Positions 1-8,589 of a stretch of DNA of 64,000 bases are shown piece by piece. The DNA is from Pseudomonas arcuscaelestis (GTDB lineage: Bacteria; Pseudomonadota; Gammaproteobacteria; Pseudomonadales; Pseudomonadaceae): assembly GCF_016881005.1 (NCBI RefSeq), contig NZ_JACOPV010000015.1, positions 123,585-187,584 of the forward strand. The letters are read 5' to 3'. Under the pieces are notes generated by a model, which searched no databases, was not told the origin of the DNA, and was given only the letters and a program-made list of their open reading frames with translations. The first letter of the stretch is position 1. Every line of letters starts with the position of its first letter. Both the position numbers and the translations under genes were made by a program.

Positions 1-1450
1 CTTCGGTACTGCCGCGGGTGTCGCGGTCGTTGCGGCTGGCAGTGGTCGGCAGTTGGTTGGCGGCCACCGGCTCGCGGTAACGCAGCTCGTGTCCGGCTTC
101 GTTTATGTAGCGATAGCCGACGCCCACTTCATGCCAGCTCTCGCCGAGGGCAAAACCTTGCGAGAAGCGGGTTTCGATACCGCGCACCCAGTACTCGCGT
201 GGCGACAGCGAAACGAAGCTGCCCTGGTTCAGGTAACCGCTGCGCAAGGTCTTGGTGAAGAAGCTGTTGACGCTGAATTGCCGGGCATCTTCCTTGTAGT
301 CGTAGCCGAAGTTGAACATGCTGCGACGCCCCCAGAACTTGTCCTGAAGGCGCGTCGACTGGTACGGGTCGGCATCGTAGTCGGCGACGCTCAGGCCGCC
401 GGGCATCTGTGCTTCACCTTCGTAGTACTGGGCCATGGCGTGCAGGCTGTTGGCCTCGTCGAGCTGTAATTTGCCCTTGAGAATCAGGTCGTCGATCTGC
501 GTGTCGCTGTGTTCGCGCCAATCGCCACCACGGGTGCCGGAGTAGAGCAGGGCGCCACCGAGGCCATTGTCATTGGTGCCGCCCGCAAGCAGGTTGGCGC
601 TGGTTTTGAAACCGTCATGGCTGGACGAGGGGCTGGTCTGGGTCTGGAAACCGGCCTTGACACTAGGTGCGTCCGGGATCGCCCGGGTCACGAAGTTGAC
701 GATACCGCCAACGTTCTGCGGGCCGTAGCGCACGGCGCCGCCACCGCGTACCACATCCACTGCGTCCATGTTGCCCATGCTGATCGGGGCGAACGACAAC
801 TGCGGTTGGCCATAGGGCGCGAAGGGTACCGGAATGCCATCCATCAGCACCGTTGAGCGTGACGCCAGGCGCGGGTTGAGGCCACGAATACCGAAATTCA
901 ACGCCATGTCATGGCTGCCGGTGCCGTTGTTTTCAGGGGCGTTGACGCCAGGAATACGGTTGAGCACTTCACGGGCAGTGATCGCGCCCTGGCGCTCGAA
1001 CTCTTCGCGGCGGATCACATCACGGGCGCCGGGATGTTCGAACACGTTGTCTTGTTGGGCTGCGCCCAGCCAGTCGCCGACGACGGTGGAAACACCCAGC
1101 TCCACCGGCGTACCAAGCGCTGCTTGTGGTTGCAGGCTGAAGGCATTGTCACCTTCGGCACGGGCTTGCAAGCCACTGCCTTGCAGGAGGATGTCGAGGG
1201 CCTGTTGGGGGCTGTACTGGCCTTCAAGGCCTGGGCTCTGCACACCACTGGTGACCTGCGAGCCGAACGAGATGAGCACACCGCTTTCTCGACCAAACTG
1301 GTTCAGGGCGTTCTCCAGCGACATCGGCGCGATGTGGTAGCTGCGAGCTGGGGGCTGCTCAGCCAGGGCAGGGATAGCAATAATGCTAAGGCCTGCACCG
1401 AACAACAGGGCACGAAGAGCGTAGGCAAGTGGACTCGGGCGAAGGGGCAT
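1..1450 (-). CDS. fecA: Ferric citrate-type TonB-dependent receptor FecA (3' end outside window)
   Basis: Outer-membrane receptor that imports a ferric siderophore, probably ferric citrate, and signals to FecR. The reading frame starts with ATG at 1450-1448 after an AAGGA ribosome site and stays open to the left edge (483 codons of an expected 770-790), so the C-terminal part of the barrel is missing. Seen in order: a signal peptide ending near ALAEQ; an N-terminal STN signalling domain (about residues 35-105, with SLENALNQFGRESG), the hallmark of transducing receptors; then a TonB plug with GIRGLNPRL, VLMDGIPVPFAPYG and VVRGGGAVRYGPQNVGG, which is very close to enterobacterial FecA. It lies 88 bp downstream of fecR in the same direction and is probably driven by the adjacent FecI sigma factor. 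Ligand is inferred from similarity of the plug. Confidence 0.93.
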   Translation of the reverse strand, partial: MPLRPSPLAYALRALLFGAGLSIIAIPALAEQPPARSYHIAPMSLENALNQFGRESGVLISFGSQVTSGVQSPGLEGQYSPQQALDILLQGSGLQARAEGDNAFSLQPQAALGTPVELGVSTVVGDWLGAAQQDNVFEHPGARDVIRREEFERQGAITAREVLNRIPGVNAPENNGTGSHDMALNFGIRGLNPRLASRSTVLMDGIPVPFAPYGQPQLSFAPISMGNMDAVDVVRGGGAVRYGPQNVGGIVNFVTRAIPDAPSVKAGFQTQTSPSSSHDGFKTSANLLAGGTNDNGLGGALLYSGTRGGDWREHSDTQIDDLILKGKLQLDEANSLHAMAQYYEGEAQMPGGLSVADYDADPYQSTRLQDKFWGRRSMFNFGYDYKEDARQFSVNSFFTKTLRSGYLNQGSFVSLSPREYWVRGIETRFSQGFALGESWHEVGVGYRYINEAGHELRYREPVAANQLPTTASRNDRDTRGSTE

Positions 1451-1538
1451 GCAAGGGGTCCTTGAGAAGGTCAAAGCAAAGGGTTCTGCCTTCTCTGTCA
1501 CGCGAGATGAAAAAACGGCTCAGGTAATGTGAAAAAAA

Positions 1539-2474
1539 TCAGACCCGGGCTTCGACCGTCACCCAGTAGCGGGTAAAACGCCGTACGCGCACCGGCAGGG
1601 CGATCTCCAACAGGTCGAGAATTCGCTCGCTGTCAGCCAATGGATAGCTGCCGGAAATCAGCAGTTCGGTAACCTCGGGCGCGCAGTTGAGTTGGCCGCG
1701 TCGGTAGCGACCAAGCTCATCGATAAAATCGCCAAGGCGCATGTGCGCCGCCAGCAGCATGCCGTCGACCCAGGCCCCGGCATTGCTGTCGAGCAGTTGC
1801 AGGGCTTGCCACTGCGGGCCGTTGAAACGCGCCTGACGACCGGCTGCGAGCACATCGCCGGCAAGGCTGGCGCTGCCCTGGTGAACGCTGAGCTGGCTGT
1901 AGTGCGGGAACTGGCGCAGGTTGTAGCGACCTTCGGCGAGCCGCAGCAGGCCGAAGTCGGTGAGCAAATTCAATGGGCGAACATCTGCGGCAACGGTGAG
2001 CTGTATTTCACCTTCGAGCAGGCGCACCAGGCGCTGTTGTGCATCGAAGCGCACATCAACGGCGCTGCGCGTGTTCAGGTGCAGTTGGCTGCCATCTTCC
2101 AATCGCTGACGACGACGTTCGCCCACTGGGCTGCGGTAGTCGGCAAGCAGGGTGGGCAGGGGATTGTGCTGTTGCACGGTCAAGCCGACAGCCCCCCCCA
2201 CGCCCAGAATCAGCAGGGTCTTGAGCGCTCGTCGGCGACTGGCCGAGCGCGGTGCCTGCAATGCCGCATGGGCCAGCGGCGACGACAACCCACGCAGGCG
2301 CTGGTTGACCCGCTGGATGTGCTCCCAGGCGCGACGATGCTCTTCATGGGCTTGCAGCCATTGCTGCATGGCCTGCTGCTGGCGCGGGTCGAGTGCGCCG
2401 CCCTGTAGCTCGATCAACCAGTGCACCGCCTGCTCGGCGACCTGCGGCGAAAATTCCTGATGCGCGCTGTTCAC
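1539..2474 (-). CDS. fecR: FecR-family anti-sigma / sigma regulator
   Basis: Inner-membrane regulator that receives the signal from the STN domain of the FecA receptor and controls FecI. The 311-residue protein has the usual layout: a cytoplasmic N-terminal anti-sigma region (WLIELQGGALDP and HRRAWEHIQRV, residues about 18-60), one membrane segment near residues 85-103 (LLILGVGGAVGL), a periplasmic FecR domain (YRSPVGERRRQRLEDGS, LNTRSAVDVRF, LLEGEIQL) and a C-terminal STN-like region. It starts with GTG at 2474, whose GTGA overlaps the fecI stop codon, so the two are translationally coupled. Confidence 0.93.
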   Translation of the reverse strand: MNSAHQEFSPQVAEQAVHWLIELQGGALDPRQQQAMQQWLQAHEEHRRAWEHIQRVNQRLRGLSSPLAHAALQAPRSASRRRALKTLLILGVGGAVGLTVQQHNPLPTLLADYRSPVGERRRQRLEDGSQLHLNTRSAVDVRFDAQQRLVRLLEGEIQLTVAADVRPLNLLTDFGLLRLAEGRYNLRQFPHYSQLSVHQGSASLAGDVLAAGRQARFNGPQWQALQLLDSNAGAWVDGMLLAAHMRLGDFIDELGRYRRGQLNCAPEVTELLISGSYPLADSERILDLLEIALPVRVRRFTRYWVTVEARV

Positions 2475-2965
2475 AGGGCGAAGTAACAGCGCATGGCTGC
2501 CTTGTTCAGATAGCGCTTTACCGTGGCCAGCGAGATGTTCAATTGCGCGGCAATTTCACCGTAGCCAAGGCCGTCGACCTGAGCGAGCAGGAACGCACGC
2601 TTGACCAGCGTAGGCAGGCCATCGAGCAGACGGTCCAGCTCGAGCAGGGTTTCGAAAATGATCGCCCGGTGTTCTTCCGAGGGCGCCAGTGCTTCCGGTA
2701 ACTGCGCCAGTGCCTGGTAGTAGGCGCGTTCCAGCTCCTGACGTCGGTAGTGGTTGCACAACACCCGCTTGGCCACGGTGGTAAGGAACGCCCGTGGCTC
2801 ATTGAGCACCGGTGTCTCCCGGCCCTGCAACAAACGCATGAAGGTGTCCTGGGCCAGGTCCGCGGCGTTGTCCGGACAACCCAGACGGCGCCGCAACCAA
2901 CCGGTCAACCAGTTGTGATGGGCGTGATAGAGGCCTTCGAGCGAAGTGGAAGAGGCGCTGGGCAC
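2471..2965 (-). CDS. fecI: FecI-like ECF sigma factor (iron starvation type)
   Basis: RNA polymerase sigma factor expected to transcribe fecA when FecR is activated. The chosen start is GTG at 2965-2963 because GGAGAG lies six bases upstream; this gives 164 residues, near the usual 170 for FecI. A longer frame opening at 3043 would run through the Fur site and is less likely. Region 2 is seen in NAADLAQDTFMRLL and region 4 is a C-terminal helix-turn-helix (LGYGEIAAQLNISLATVKRYL). It is followed by fecR with a 4-bp overlap and is divergent from a second TonB receptor. A Fur-type box at 2998-3016 suggests iron repression. Confidence 0.93.
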   Translation of the reverse strand: MPSASSTSLEGLYHAHHNWLTGWLRRRLGCPDNAADLAQDTFMRLLQGRETPVLNEPRAFLTTVAKRVLCNHYRRQELERAYYQALAQLPEALAPSEEHRAIIFETLLELDRLLDGLPTLVKRAFLLAQVDGLGYGEIAAQLNISLATVKRYLNKAAMRCYFAL

Positions 2966-2997
2966 CGTGAACTCTCCGGCGCCAGAATGCGCAACAT

Positions 2998-3016
2998 AAT
3001 AAGAATTGTTCTCATT
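2998..3016 (-). promoter_or_regulatory. Fur box upstream of fecI
   Basis: The sequence AATAAGAATTGTTCTCATT is an imperfect inverted repeat that fits the Pseudomonas Fur consensus (GAGAAT-type half sites). It sits about 33 bp upstream of the fecI start codon, where binding would block transcription of the sigma factor in iron-replete cells. Assigned by eye only. Confidence 0.65.
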
Positions 3017-3112
3017 GTAGTGTTTTCCGGGTCTTCTCGGCAATCCATCGTTGACTGGCGGCGCAAAGGCATCGTGAAAGTGTAAAAAACGTAAATAATC
3101 TTTACTCTCATT

Positions 3113-3131
3113 TGAGAATAAATAGCATTCG
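3113..3131 (+). promoter_or_regulatory. Fur box upstream of second TonB receptor
   Basis: TGAGAATAAATAGCATTCG matches the TGAGAAT-N-ATTC type half sites of a Fur box, and an adjoining CTCATTTGAGAA extends the partial symmetry to the left. It is about 50 bp upstream of the receptor start at 3182, so the receptor is probably repressed by Fur independently of the fecI site. Confidence 0.6.
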
Positions 3132-3181
3132 CCCCCTAAGACGCTTTACCAAACCTTTACATATCTCAGGGAGAGCTCCAC

Positions 3182-5152
3182 GTGTCCCCGCTTTTCACTC
3201 GATCCTGCCTTGCTCTTACCCTCTGCTCGATTTACACCGCCCAGGCCAGCGCCGCCAACCAGAAAGCCCTGGAACTGGAAAACGTCGTGGTTACCGCGTC
3301 TGGGTTCTCCCAGCAAATCAAGGATGCGCCGGCATCGATTTCGGTGATTACCCGCGAGCAGATCGAGAACAAATCGTACCGTGACGTCACCGACGCGCTG
3401 AAGGATGTGCCGGGTGTCGTGGTTACCGGTGGGGCCAGTTCCAGTGATATCAGTATTCGAGGCATGGCCTCCAAGTACACGCTGATGCTGGTTGATGGCA
3501 AGCGCCAGGACTCGCGGGCAACCCGTCCCAACAGCGACGGTGCCGGTATCGAACAAGGCTGGATGCCTCCGCTTGAAGCCATCGAGCGTATCGAAGTGGT
3601 GCGTGGGCCAATGTCGTCGCTGTATGGCTCCGACGCCATGGGCGGGGTGATCAACATCATCACCCGTAAAGTGACGCCGACCTGGTATGGCGGCGTGCGC
3701 ACCGAAGCGACCTTCCAGGACCGCTCCGATTCGGGCGACTACAACAGCACCAGCGCTTTCGTTTCCGGGCCGTTGATCGAGAACCTCGTGGGCCTGCAGC
3801 TTTACGGGCAGCGTTCGCGTCGCGACGAAGACCACATCGTCAACGGCTTCAACGAGCAGAGCACCGACAGCGGCACCGCCAAGCTTTCGTTCACCCCTGA
3901 TGAGCACAACGACATTACCTTCGAGGCGGGCAAATCCGAACAGGATCGCTATGCCCACCAAGGGCGGTCGGCGCGCTCCACTGATAGTTTCAGCGATTAT
4001 GAGCGCACTAACTTCGCCATCAGCCATTCCGGGCGCTGGGAAAGCATCACCACCGACAGCTACCTGCAGCGCGAGAAAGTCGAGAACCCGGGCCGGCGCA
4101 TGGAGCTGGAAAACACCGTGCTCAATACGCAGATGTCGTATTTCAGCGACTCGCACATCACCACCTTCGGTGGCCAGTACAAGTACGAAGACCTCAGTGA
4201 CGAAGGCAACCAGTTGGCCGCAGCCTCCGACGTCAACCAGCTGACGCGCTGGTCGTGGGCGTTGTTCGCTGAAGATGAGTGGCGCTTGACCGAAGCCTTT
4301 GCCCTGACTGGCGGCATTCGCATGGACCGTGACGAAAACTACGGTACGCATTGGTCGCCACGGTTGTACGGGGTGTATCACTTGACCGAGAACTGGACTG
4401 TCAAAGGGGGGGTGTCCAGTGGTTATCGTTCGCCAGACATTCGCGCGGCAGTGGATGATTGGGGTCAGATCACCGGTGGCGGTGGTGATCCGGCAATCAT
4501 CGTCGGCAATTCCAGCCTCAAGCCGGAGAAAAGTCTGAGCCAGGAAATCGGTTTCATCTGGGACAACCTCGAAGGCTTCTCCACCGGCCTGACCGTGTTC
4601 AACACCGACTTCAAAGACAAGATCACCGAGACCCGTCGCTGCACCGACAGCACCGGCAATGCTTCGGGCCAGTGCCAGATCGGCGGTACTTCGTACAAGT
4701 TCATCAGTGATCGGGTGAACGTCGACGAAGCGCAGATGCAAGGCGTAGAAGCAACGCTGGACTGGGACATCACTCAGAGCGTCAAACTTGCTACCAACTA
4801 CACCTTTACCGCCTCCGAGCAAAAGAGTGGTCCGCAGAAAGGCAAAGCGCTGAACCAGATGCCTCGGCACATGTTCAACGCCACCTTGGACTGGCAAGCC
4901 ACCGACCAGTTGGGCACGTGGGCGCGTATGAACTATCGCGGCAAAACCTCTGACTACCTGGGTCGTACCACCATGTCTGATGGCACGCCTTCCTACACCT
5001 TTGTCGACCTCGGTGGCACGTATCGGGTGAGCAAGAACGTGAAATTGCTGGCCGGTGTGTACAACGTGTTCAACAAGGAAGTGGACTACCAGGAGTATCA
5101 GACCGTGCTGGACGGCCGTCGCTACACCGTTGGCGTCGACCTGTCGTTCTGA
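3182..5152 (+). CDS. TonB-dependent siderophore receptor, CirA/FepA-like, without signalling domain
   Basis: Outer-membrane receptor for a ferric siderophore or similar iron complex. It begins with GTG at 3182, preceded by GGGAGAG at a good distance. The 656-residue protein has a signal peptide (cleavage near AQASA), a TonB box (LENVVVTAS), a plug domain (PASISVITREQIENKSY, DVTDALKDVPGV, ISIRGM, RIEVVRGPMSSLYGSDAMGGVINIITRK) and a long beta-barrel ending in VDLSF with a terminal Phe. There is no STN domain, unlike the FecA next to it, so it should be a non-transducing receptor. Length and motifs fit the CirA/catecholate class, but the ligand cannot be read from the sequence. It is followed by the PepSY module. 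Confidence 0.9.
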   Translation: MSPLFTRSCLALTLCSIYTAQASAANQKALELENVVVTASGFSQQIKDAPASISVITREQIENKSYRDVTDALKDVPGVVVTGGASSSDISIRGMASKYTLMLVDGKRQDSRATRPNSDGAGIEQGWMPPLEAIERIEVVRGPMSSLYGSDAMGGVINIITRKVTPTWYGGVRTEATFQDRSDSGDYNSTSAFVSGPLIENLVGLQLYGQRSRRDEDHIVNGFNEQSTDSGTAKLSFTPDEHNDITFEAGKSEQDRYAHQGRSARSTDSFSDYERTNFAISHSGRWESITTDSYLQREKVENPGRRMELENTVLNTQMSYFSDSHITTFGGQYKYEDLSDEGNQLAAASDVNQLTRWSWALFAEDEWRLTEAFALTGGIRMDRDENYGTHWSPRLYGVYHLTENWTVKGGVSSGYRSPDIRAAVDDWGQITGGGGDPAIIVGNSSLKPEKSLSQEIGFIWDNLEGFSTGLTVFNTDFKDKITETRRCTDSTGNASGQCQIGGTSYKFISDRVNVDEAQMQGVEATLDWDITQSVKLATNYTFTASEQKSGPQKGKALNQMPRHMFNATLDWQATDQLGTWARMNYRGKTSDYLGRTTMSDGTPSYTFVDLGGTYRVSKNVKLLAGVYNVFNKEVDYQEYQTVLDGRRYTVGVDLSF

Positions 5153-5177
5153 TCAAGCTGCCAGTGGCTTTGCTTGT

Positions 5178-5199
5178 GAGAATATAAATCATTATTATT
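5178..5199 (+). promoter_or_regulatory. Fur box between receptor and PepSY module
   Basis: GAGAATATAAATCATTATTATT, just upstream of the DUF3649 gene, resembles a Fur box (GAGAAT followed by ATCATTATT). It implies that the three-gene membrane module has its own iron-regulated promoter besides read-through from the receptor gene. Confidence 0.6.
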
Positions 5200-5226
5200 A
5201 GTGGTTCTTCACAATGGATGGATGCC

Positions 5227-5532
5227 ATGAAAAGCAAAGCCGCCGGGCTGCCCTTGAATTATCGCCTGGCTGTGACCTCACGCTGCCTGGCTGCCGTGTT
5301 TGGCGGATATCTGCTGGCAGCCATGGCCAGCGTCTGTATCACCTTGCTGGCACCAATGCCCAAGGCTGAGGCAGTGATCAGCGGCATGATGCTGTCGTTC
5401 CTGTTTTACCTGGTGGCCTTTCTCTGGTGCTTTGCCTGCCGTACGGCCTGGCATGCCTGGTGGGGGGTGTTGGTGCCAAGCCTGGTGCTGGGCGCGGTCA
5501 ACGGATTGGCCTACTGGATGAAAAACTCATGA
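5227..5532 (+). CDS. DUF3649 family small membrane protein (iron uptake module)
   Basis: Small inner-membrane protein of about 101 residues with three hydrophobic segments (VFGGYLLAAMASVCITLLA; MMLSFLFYLVAFLWCFAC; WWGVLVPSLVLGAVNGLAYW). It has the length and pattern of DUF3649 proteins, which regularly precede PepSY genes in TonB-receptor loci. The start at 5227 is preferred because GGATGG lies just upstream; an in-frame ATG at 5218 has no ribosome site. Its stop codon overlaps the start of the PepSY gene by four bases. The biochemical role is unknown; a subunit of a siderophore-iron reductase is inferred from context. Confidence 0.8.
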   Translation: MKSKAAGLPLNYRLAVTSRCLAAVFGGYLLAAMASVCITLLAPMPKAEAVISGMMLSFLFYLVAFLWCFACRTAWHAWWGVLVPSLVLGAVNGLAYWMKNS

Positions 5533-7112
5533 AAGAGGGCTTTCGCCAGGCCATGGCCTGGTTGCACACCTGGACAGGCCTGATCTTCGGCTGGTTGCTG
5601 TTTGCGATTTTCCTGACCGGGACCATGTCCTACTTCAAGGAAGAGATCAATCACTGGGCCCAGCCCGAAGTGCAGGCGCGTCCTCTGGACCCGCTGGCAA
5701 ACCTGGCTGTGGCGCAGAATTACCTGCAAAAGCATGCACCCGATGCGGGCAGTTGGTTCATCCGCTTGCCTGAAGCGCGCGAGCCGGGGCTGAGTGTCGG
5801 TTGGCGTGCAGAAGGTGCCGGGCGGCGCGGCTTCATCGACAAAACCCTGGACCCGGTCACGGGCACCGAGGTGCAGGCCCGCGAAACGCGCGGTGGCGAC
5901 TTCTTCTACCGATTCCATTTCCAGCTGGAAATGCCTCATCCGTGGGGCCGCTGGCTGTCGACCTTTGCCGCCTTCATCATGCTACTGGGCCTGGTGACCG
6001 GCATCATTACGCACAAGAAGATCTTCAAGGAGTTCTTCACTTTCCGCCCAGGCAAGGGCCAGCGTTCCTGGCTTGATGGCCACAATGCCATTGGCGTATT
6101 GGTGCTGCCATTTCACTTGATGATCAGCTACAGCAGCCTGGTGATTTTCATGTCGCTGGTCATGCCGGCGAGCATCATCGCCAGCTATGGCGACAACACC
6201 CGGGGCTTTTTCAATGACCTGTTCGGGGCCCCCGAGCAGGTCAAGGTGGCCGGTGTCGCGGCGCCATTGATGCCGCTGCCAGCGCTCTACGAGAAGTTTC
6301 GCGAACAACAACCGGACGCGCGTCTGGGCTGGATCGAAGTGCAGAACGCGGGTGATCAGAATGCCCGCGTACGCTTCTCCCGCCATGGGGGCGACCGTAT
6401 TGCCTACCAGCGTGGCCAGAGCTGGATCTTTGATGGCGTCAACGGCACGCAGCAGTCCGGCAGCAAAGCGGAGTCCACGCCAGTGGTGATCTCCGCTGGT
6501 ATGTACGGTCTGCACATGGGTATGTTTGCCGGCCCATGGATGCGCTGGTTGTACTTCTTCTTCGGCCTGGCGGGCACGGCGGTAATTGGTACGGGCCTGG
6601 TTCTGTGGCTGGGCAAGCGTCAGCTCAAACATGCCAAGAGCGGCACGCAACCATTCGAGCTGCGTTTGGTGGAAGTGCTGAACATTGCCAGCATGAGCGG
6701 TTTGCTGCTGGGCGTTGCGGCGTTCTTCTGGGCCAACCGTTTGCTCCCGGTGGGTATGCAAGGCCGGGCCGATTGGGAAGTGAACAGCTTCTTCCTGCTC
6801 TGGGCGTTGTCGGTGCTGCATGCGGCGCTGCGTCCGGGCCGCAAAGCCTGGGCCGAACAGTTGGGATTGGCGGCGTTGCTGTGGGCCGGCTTGCCGCTGC
6901 TCAATCAGCTCACCACAGGCCAGGGCTTGATCCACTCCGTTTCGGTGGGTGACTGGGCCATGGCAGGTTTCGACCTGACGGCCTTGGGCAGTGGCCTGTT
7001 CCTGGCTTGGTTGGCAGCCAAAATGTGGCGCCCGCCAGTGGTTGCGGCCAAACGTGCGCCCAAAGCTGCAAAAGCACCCAGCGCCAACCTGATTGAAAGC
7101 GAGGTGAGCTGA
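5529..7112 (+). CDS. PepSY-domain membrane protein, probable ferric-siderophore reductase (PiuB/FoxB-like)
   Basis: Inner-membrane protein of 527 residues that probably helps release iron from a siderophore in the periplasm by reduction, as described for FoxB/PiuB relatives. An N-terminal membrane segment (WLHTWTGLIFGWLLFAIFL), a periplasmic PepSY region, a second pair of segments, a large loop and further C-terminal segments can be seen. Conserved histidines lie in or next to the membrane (LHTWTG; FHFQLEMPHPWG; GHNAIGVLVLPFHLMI; YGLHMG) and could bind haem. It starts at ATG 5529 inside the DUF3649 stop and ends in an ATGA-type junction with the next gene, so the three genes are translationally coupled. 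Confidence 0.88.
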   Translation: MKEGFRQAMAWLHTWTGLIFGWLLFAIFLTGTMSYFKEEINHWAQPEVQARPLDPLANLAVAQNYLQKHAPDAGSWFIRLPEAREPGLSVGWRAEGAGRRGFIDKTLDPVTGTEVQARETRGGDFFYRFHFQLEMPHPWGRWLSTFAAFIMLLGLVTGIITHKKIFKEFFTFRPGKGQRSWLDGHNAIGVLVLPFHLMISYSSLVIFMSLVMPASIIASYGDNTRGFFNDLFGAPEQVKVAGVAAPLMPLPALYEKFREQQPDARLGWIEVQNAGDQNARVRFSRHGGDRIAYQRGQSWIFDGVNGTQQSGSKAESTPVVISAGMYGLHMGMFAGPWMRWLYFFFGLAGTAVIGTGLVLWLGKRQLKHAKSGTQPFELRLVEVLNIASMSGLLLGVAAFFWANRLLPVGMQGRADWEVNSFFLLWALSVLHAALRPGRKAWAEQLGLAALLWAGLPLLNQLTTGQGLIHSVSVGDWAMAGFDLTALGSGLFLAWLAAKMWRPPVVAAKRAPKAAKAPSANLIESEVS

Positions 7113-7438
7113 TGCTGGCCGTTACTCTGTTTGGCTTTGCCGGTTTTGCCTGCCTGTGCCTGGCCATGGAAAAACACTACAAGGACTTGCTTGCCAGCGC
7201 ACCCAGCGCGGCGCGCTTGCGCGCCTTGCGCATCGCTGGCTGGTTGCTGCAACTGCTGGCGCTGTACCTGGCGGTGCAGGGCAGTGGCTGGGCCATGGGG
7301 CTGGTGGAGTTGTTCGCAGTGTTGATGGCAGGGGTGACCCTGTGGGTATTTCTATTGCCCTACCAGCCACGCTTGTTGCTGGGGCTGGTGGGGTTGAGCC
7401 TGGTGCTTGGGCCGGTACTGCTCATATTTCCTCACTAG
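7112..7438 (+). CDS. DUF3325 family membrane protein (iron uptake module)
   Basis: Protein of 108 residues with four predicted membrane segments and a short loop containing the conserved MEKHYKDLL motif typical of DUF3325. It starts on the last base of the PepSY stop codon and is the last gene of the unit before a strong terminator. DUF3325 proteins commonly accompany PepSY and DUF3649 genes behind TonB receptors; the function is not established. A structural subunit of the PepSY reductase is inference. Confidence 0.8.
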   Translation: MLAVTLFGFAGFACLCLAMEKHYKDLLASAPSAARLRALRIAGWLLQLLALYLAVQGSGWAMGLVELFAVLMAGVTLWVFLLPYQPRLLLGLVGLSLVLGPVLLIFPH

Positions 7439-7478
7439 GTGCCCGGTCGATTTTCGTCGGCGTCTATCCCGCCAATGC

Positions 7479-7509
7479 AAAAAAATGCCCCGGAGTCGGG
7501 GCATTTTTT
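7479..7509 (+). terminator. Bidirectional rho-independent terminator
   Basis: A GC stem (ATGCCCCG / CGGGGCAT) with a four-base loop is flanked by A-runs on the left and T-runs on the right, so it can stop transcription from both the DUF3325 gene on the plus strand and the membrane protein gene on the minus strand. Confidence 0.92.
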
Positions 7510-7523
7510 GTCGTGCGTCCTGC

Positions 7524-8540
7524 CTACACTGCAGCGACGACCTTGGTTTCAGGTTGGGTGCGACGCCCCATCATGCCGGCACCCGCAGCTACCAGGCCAG
7601 AAACGATCAGGGTGATCAACAACAACCAGCTGCCTTGGGAAACACGCTTGGCGGCAACTTCTGCAGCTTCGCGAGCCTTTTGCTCAGCTTCTGCCTTGAG
7701 CTCTTGATACTTGGCGTAGGCCTGTTGATAGGCCTGTTGGGCCTGGTCGACCATCTGGTTGGCTTCGGCATCGGTTTTCCCAGTGCGCGCCTTGATCAGG
7801 TTAACCATGGCTTCGCGGTCAGCGGCATCCCATGCCTTTTCACCTTTGGCCTTGATGCGGTCAAGCAATCCGCTGAGTTGCTCATCGGCCGCCTGTGGGT
7901 TTTGCGCGCTGTTTTTTGCGGTCTGTTGCGCATCCTGCTCCGTGGCTTGTGCTTCTCTTTTTACGTTCTCCGGATTGAGTTCAGGTTTTCCTGTTTGACG
8001 CATGGCGGTTTCGAGTTCGTTCTGGATATCGCTTAAATCAAAGTTGATGCCTTGTTGGCGCAGTTGATCCTGCACGGTGTTGCCGATATGCGGCGCGGCC
8101 TGGGCAAGGGTGCTACCCGCAGCCGAGAGCCCACTGCCGGCAAGGTTAAGGCCGCTGCTGACGATCCCGCTTACAGCACTGGATACAAGATAGAGGGACA
8201 CCAATGATGTGGTCGCCCACACGAGCAGCCCGTGCAATGCCCCTTCACGTTGCGCCAGGCGCCCGGCAATCCAGGCGCCGACGAACACTGAAACGATGCC
8301 ACTGACCACCACCCAGATGGCAGTCCCCTTGCCCAGGCCGTCCAGGGGGTTGGCCTCCTGCAAGGGGTCGATGGAGGCAGAGCCGATGGCGGTGCCCAGT
8401 AGATTCAGAATCAGCGACGCTACCATCGCTAAAGCAACGCCTGCGAGAATCGCACTCCATGAAATGCGTTTAAGCAACGGAGCAGCGGTCAAGTGCGTCT
8501 CGGGGTATACAGCGGTGCTGTTATTGTCGTCTCTGATCAT
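7524..8540 (-). CDS. Membrane protein of unknown function with central coiled-coil-like region
   Basis: Protein of 338 residues. Three hydrophobic segments lie in the first 130 residues (ISWSAILAGVALAMVASLIL; GTAIWVVVSGIVSVFVGAWI; GLLVWATTSLVSLYLVSS). A long Gln/Glu/Ala-rich segment follows (residues about 150-300, with EQDAQQTAKNSAQNPQ and QMVDQAQQAYQQAYAKYQ), probably helical, then a last membrane helix (GSWLLLITLIVSGLVAAGAGMM) and an MGRR tail. An AAGGAG site precedes ATG 8540. Similar proteins are annotated in Pseudomonas without a function. The next gene upstream on the same strand encodes a DUF3597 protein. Confidence 0.8.
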   Translation of the reverse strand: MIRDDNNSTAVYPETHLTAAPLLKRISWSAILAGVALAMVASLILNLLGTAIGSASIDPLQEANPLDGLGKGTAIWVVVSGIVSVFVGAWIAGRLAQREGALHGLLVWATTSLVSLYLVSSAVSGIVSSGLNLAGSGLSAAGSTLAQAAPHIGNTVQDQLRQQGINFDLSDIQNELETAMRQTGKPELNPENVKREAQATEQDAQQTAKNSAQNPQAADEQLSGLLDRIKAKGEKAWDAADREAMVNLIKARTGKTDAEANQMVDQAQQAYQQAYAKYQELKAEAEQKAREAAEVAAKRVSQGSWLLLITLIVSGLVAAGAGMMGRRTQPETKVVAAV

Positions 8541-8589
8541 GATGAAACTCCTTTTCGTCTAACTGTGCAGCGCTTGAATGCATCGATTT

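Noticed and set aside
3146..4897. 583-codon open frame antisense to the second TonB receptor
   Set aside because: It mirrors the codon pattern of the real gene; no domain, signal or ribosome site of its own.
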